Source of the DNA: Planctomycetota bacterium
Lineage (GTDB): Bacteria; Planctomycetota; Planctomycetia; Pirellulales; PLA5
Assembly: GCA_003576845.1 (NCBI GenBank)
Contig: QEVJ01000041.1
Span: 1-42,652, forward strand
Reading direction: 5' to 3'
DNA length: 42,652 bases
The translations under genes and the position numbers were made by a program. The notes beneath the pieces were generated by a model that was not told where the DNA came from, did not search any database, and worked only from the letters and a program-made list of their open reading frames with translations. Positions 39,749-42,652 of the stretch are shown here, in pieces. Each line of letters opens with the position of its first letter. The stretch's first letter is position 1.

Positions 39749-40870
39749 ATGAAAATGAACAAAGCCACCTCCGTCGAAGAATTCAAACTCGTCAGCAGCT
39801 TCGAGAGCCTTCGCAAGACGCTGCTCCAAGAGCGCTACAGCGACCGCTTGGACCGGCCGCTGGCCTTTTGGGCATTGCCGAGCGACCGGCGTTTGCCGCT
39901 GGCCTTTCTCGGCCGCTCGATCGGCGAGTTGCTCAATACGCCGTTTGCCGACCTCAACGCCACGCCCGGCATCGGGCAGAAGAAAATCAGCTCGCTGATC
40001 AAGCTGCTCGCCCGCGCGACGCGCGACGAGCCGCCGGCCGTGCCGTTCGGCGTCTCCGATAACGAACCGGCCAAAGCCGAGACAAGCCAGCGCGAAGAAC
40101 TGCCCGCGGGCTTCGACCCCATGTGCGTCTCCGAAGCGCTGTGGGTCCAATGGCGCGACACCGTCCGCCGTCTGGGCCTCGGCTACGAGAAGCTGGGACG
40201 CCTCGCGCCTTCGCTCCAAGAGCTGCCGACTGTCATCTGGCACACGCCGCTCGATCAATACGTCGATCGGACGTTGGATGAAATCCGCAATCTCAAAACG
40301 CACGGCGAAAAGCGCGTCCGCGTCGTGCTCGAAGTGTTTTGCGTCGTGCATCAGATGCTCGTCGACGCCGGCCCGCAGGATCATCTCGTCGTGCGGCTCG
40401 CGCCGCGGTTCGTCGTGCCGATCGAGAATTGGATTCGCCGCTGGATGGACCAGCCGGGCGTGCCTTCGGCCGACGAAGTGCTGCAAAACCTGGCGAATCC
40501 GCTCATCGAACAGTTGACCGTCGACGCCGGCGAAACGGTGATCCAACTCGCCAAGGGCCGGCTCGGCTTGGACGGCCCGCCGCAGAGCGTTCGCACGCAG
40601 TCGCGGCGAATGGGCGTCACGCGGGCCCGCGTCTATCAATTGCTCGACGAATGCAGCAAGGTGATGGGCATCCGCTGGCCGGAAGGTCAGGCGCAGCTTC
40701 GCGCGTTGTGCGAGAAGGTCCGCGCCGAGAACGCCGACGGCAAGGTCGACACCAAGCTCCTCGACGCGACGGTCGAGTTGTTCTTCCCGCGGAAGTACGA
40801 CGCCCTGGCGGACGCCGACGGCGATCAGGACGAAGCGGAGCCCGCGACACAGGAGTTCGCCGAAGTCTAA
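39749..40870 (+). CDS. Putative transcription factor with alpha-CTD-like HhH and sigma-region-4-like HTH
   Basis: The start at 39749 (ATG AAA ATG AAC) follows an AGGGGA sequence; the frame extends 25 codons further but with no ribosome site. Of 373 residues, about 58-88 (LGRSIGELLNTPFADLNATP, then GIGQKKI) resembles the helix-hairpin-helix of the RNA polymerase alpha C-terminal domain. A second similar motif lies around 175-200 (TLDEIRNLKTHGEKRVRVVL). From about 279, SVRTQSRRMGVTRARVYQLL resembles the sigma-70 region 4 helix-turn-helix that reads -35 boxes. The acidic tail (DADGDQDEAEPATQEFAEV) could contact partners. It probably binds DNA and may touch RNA polymerase, but I do not know a named family. 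Its TAA overlaps the TAG of the convergent GT2-like gene (CTAA). Confidence 0.7.
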   Translation: MKMNKATSVEEFKLVSSFESLRKTLLQERYSDRLDRPLAFWALPSDRRLPLAFLGRSIGELLNTPFADLNATPGIGQKKISSLIKLLARATRDEPPAVPFGVSDNEPAKAETSQREELPAGFDPMCVSEALWVQWRDTVRRLGLGYEKLGRLAPSLQELPTVIWHTPLDQYVDRTLDEIRNLKTHGEKRVRVVLEVFCVVHQMLVDAGPQDHLVVRLAPRFVVPIENWIRRWMDQPGVPSADEVLQNLANPLIEQLTVDAGETVIQLAKGRLGLDGPPQSVRTQSRRMGVTRARVYQLLDECSKVMGIRWPEGQAQLRALCEKVRAENADGKVDTKLLDATVELFFPRKYDALADADGDQDEAEPATQEFAEV

Positions 40871-41862
40871 GCCGCTTTGCGCGCCATAACGGGCGACGGT
40901 GCTTCGTCGCGCATGGCTCGTGATAGCTCTTCGAAACTCATACTCACGCTCGCCGGCGACTCGTCGTCGGCGAGCCTGATTTGTTGCGCGAGGTGGCCAC
41001 CGTGGCTCAGATGCCGCGGAAGTTCGCACAAGCCGATCAATCGTCCCAAGAGCCGCTTCGCGATCGCCGGCCGGACGAGCGCGGCGCACAGTTCGCCGCC
41101 CACGAGCACCGCGTGGGCAATGAGCGAAACCGCGAACCCTTGACCGTTCGCGTGTCGCCAAAACACCGCCTCGGCCGCGCGGCCCGCGCCAATCGAATCG
41201 CCCGCCTGCGCCGGCGCCGGTCGAGCGAACACGAGCGACCGCGGTTCGAGCACGGCGAGGAATCCCAGCTCCGAAAGCGACAGCGCGACGTCGGCGTCGG
41301 CCATTGCATGCTTGCCGACGACGCCCACACAGGCGACGGCCGCAAGCAACGCATCGCGGCGATAGAACCCAGCCGAAAGCGATGGTCCCAATACGACTTC
41401 CGGCCGCGCATGCGATTCGCATATCCGGCTGCGGGCCAGCGTCGCCCGCCGCGGCCGCTGCTTTCCGCCGCGATGATAGTGGATCCCGGCGGAAACGACC
41501 GTCCGCGAATCCGCCGCGTCGAGCACCAGCGGCGCCACCGCGCCAATGTGCGCGTCGCGAGCAAAATGACCGAGCGCCGCGTCGGCCCAACCGTCGTTGA
41601 CCTGGGCTCCGGCGGCGAGCACATGGATCGCATCGCCCTGACATTCGCCGATCGCCTCGACCGCCGCGGAGATGCCCGAAGCCCCGTCCCGCCCGCGGAC
41701 GAATCGCACTTCGCCGTCCAACTGATACGGGTCGGCATAATCGTGGGCGAGGGCAACCACGATTTCGCAGTCCGTCGGCCGATTCTCCAGCACCGACACG
41801 AGCGTGGTCTCCAACTCGCGGGCCGAGCGATTCGACACGATTACGATCGAAAGCCGAGGCAC
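40867..41862 (-). CDS. Glycosyltransferase family 2-like protein
   Basis: The GTG start at 41862 is supported by AAGGAG about 7 nt before it. The 331-residue protein opens with the GT-A fold signature RLSIVIVSNRSARELETTLV and continues DCEIVVALAHDY and FVRGRDGASGISAAVEAIGE, as in GT2 enzymes that transfer sugars from nucleotide donors. At the expected DxD metal site the sequence reads HVLAAGAQVNDGW, without the usual aspartates, so catalysis is doubtful or altered. No membrane segment is evident. No other polysaccharide genes are close. The tail overlaps the convergent gene's stop in CTAA. Confidence 0.72.
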   Translation of the reverse strand: MPRLSIVIVSNRSARELETTLVSVLENRPTDCEIVVALAHDYADPYQLDGEVRFVRGRDGASGISAAVEAIGECQGDAIHVLAAGAQVNDGWADAALGHFARDAHIGAVAPLVLDAADSRTVVSAGIHYHRGGKQRPRRATLARSRICESHARPEVVLGPSLSAGFYRRDALLAAVACVGVVGKHAMADADVALSLSELGFLAVLEPRSLVFARPAPAQAGDSIGAGRAAEAVFWRHANGQGFAVSLIAHAVLVGGELCAALVRPAIAKRLLGRLIGLCELPRHLSHGGHLAQQIRLADDESPASVSMSFEELSRAMRDEAPSPVMARKAA

Positions 41863-42323
41863 GGTGCACTCCTTGCAAGAACGCGGCCGCCTGTAAACGT
41901 CCGATGTACGCCGCGCGTCGAACGGCGCCAGCGCACTCGGCCGCTTCCCCTACCATTGATTCGTCCGTTCGCCGTGCCTGCATTGACAACACCGGCCAGA
42001 CCCCCAAAGTCGCCGCCAATTGCCTAGCCCAGCCAAACCACCGACGCGCGGCTAGCGCCATGATTCCGCGACCAAGAACGGCAAAGTGGATAGTCCGGGC
42101 CGCCGCGCAGGTTAGTTAATAGGCATACAGCACGGCGGCGCCGATCCGGCTGTCGAGCGATCCGGCTTGCCATGACGCCCACCCTACCCAAGCGTCGCAT
42201 CCCGCAACGTCCGACGGGTCGGCCCGCGTAAGTTAAGAACCGCGCGGCCGTTCGCGTACGAAAGCATCGTTTGCCGTACGCCCGGATCGACGCCGCCGGC
42301 GTTTGCCCAATCCGATCAACGCC
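41863..42323. other. Gene-free gap
   Basis: This stretch between the GT2-like start and the transposase fragment contains no convincing gene, RNA or repeat on either strand. A long minus-strand open frame passing through it (39665-42061) is the opposite-strand shadow of real genes. The transposase reading frame stays open back to 42238, but 42238-42323 is Arg-rich with no transposase likeness. Confidence 0.5.
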
Positions 42324-42652
42324 GTGACCGGTTCACCCGCTGGCGACGAAACGTTTCTGCTGGCGCGCAGCGCCGATCGCCGCGCCAAAGAACTGGCGAT
42401 GCACGAGGAATTCACCGCGCGGCTGGAAGCCGGCTTGCAGAAGATGGCCGCCGCGGCCGAAGCGGGACGACTGAAAGACGAACCGACCGCCGGCGAACGC
42501 TTGGGGCGACTGAAACAGCGGAACTGGCGCGCTTCGCACGCCTTCGACGTGACGATCCAAACGCTCGCCGTTCCGCGCGGCAAGCAGCGGCTGGAAATCA
42601 CCTGGCGACGAAACGCCAAGTTCGCCGATTGGTCGCAACTGGCCGATGGCTG
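42324..42652 (+). mobile_element. IS4/IS1634-type transposase fragment (5' truncated, runs off window)
   Basis: From GDETFLLARSADRRAKELAM through LGRLKQRNWRASHAFDVTI to KFADWSQLADG, the frame matches the middle-to-C-terminal part of IS1634/IS4-family DDE transposases. These typically continue with a CYLLRSN segment, which would follow immediately. The N-terminal half with the first catalytic Asp residues is missing: the frame begins after a stop at 42235-42237 and has only a GTG at 42324 without a ribosome site. No terminal inverted repeat is visible. It is therefore a decayed element; the end lies beyond the window. Confidence 0.75.

Noticed and set aside
39665-42061. 798-codon minus-strand frame
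   Set aside because: It runs opposite the alpha-CTD/sigma-like gene and through the GT2-like gene in a different frame, with low-complexity Arg-rich translation.

Overview
The window looks like chromosomal DNA of a planctomycete, probably from the Pirellulales or a related group. The reasons are a GC-rich background, a DUF1501 protein with a Tat-like signal, long secreted or membrane-anchored TPR and Ser/Thr-kinase proteins, a two-haem cytochrome c peroxidase, a secreted metzincin, several lipoproteins, and many palindromic or short-period repeats between genes. This placement is inferred from gene content; no rRNA or other marker gene lies in the window. I see no tRNA, rRNA, CRISPR array or intact insertion sequence.

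Layout. 1-882: start of a Pro/Thr-rich secreted protein (minus, runs off the window), two 15-bp tandem arrays and a 25-bp-arm palindrome. 883-4050: a UDP-glucuronate-4-epimerase-like enzyme, then a TPR lipoprotein. 4051-4704: a gap between convergent transcription units with an extended -10 promoter, a possible small ORF, a 13-bp inverted repeat and a parS-like centromere palindrome. 4705-6978: CAP-domain lipoprotein (minus). 7259-9482: trpE, a zeta-toxin-like P-loop kinase and a small basic protein, joined by two ATGA overlaps. 9539-11131: nucleoside-symporter-like MFS protein (minus). 11348-16275: secreted beta-propeller/metzincin fusion and a cytochrome c peroxidase (minus). 16591-19118: cyclophilin lipoprotein and DUF1501 protein (minus). 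19304-19507: orphan tail of a receiver domain. 19891-26184: a giant kinase-pseudokinase-TM-TPR protein. 26253-28567: M42 peptidase and GHMP kinase. 28564-31473: beta-CASP MBL protein, then hslVU (minus). 31717-33300: a lower-GC gene with a DUF4365 nuclease-like domain. 33381-35141: ptsI (minus). 35443-38958: AsmA-like protein. 39749-40870: protein with alpha-CTD-like and sigma-region-4-like parts. 40867-41862: GT2-like protein (minus). 42324-end: fragment of an IS4/IS1634-type transposase.

How the genes fit together. Clear functional units are hslV-hslU (ATP-dependent protease) and the trpE-linked toxin-like pair. Many of the rest act at or beyond the cytoplasmic membrane: lipoproteins, secreted protease, peroxidase, cyclophilin, AsmA-like protein and the kinase with a very large outer region. 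The strongest points for follow-up are the parS-like site, the kinase/pseudokinase giant, the translationally coupled toxin module behind trpE, the alpha-CTD/sigma-like protein, and a shared CTTCCCC leader set 38-40 nt before three unrelated start codons.
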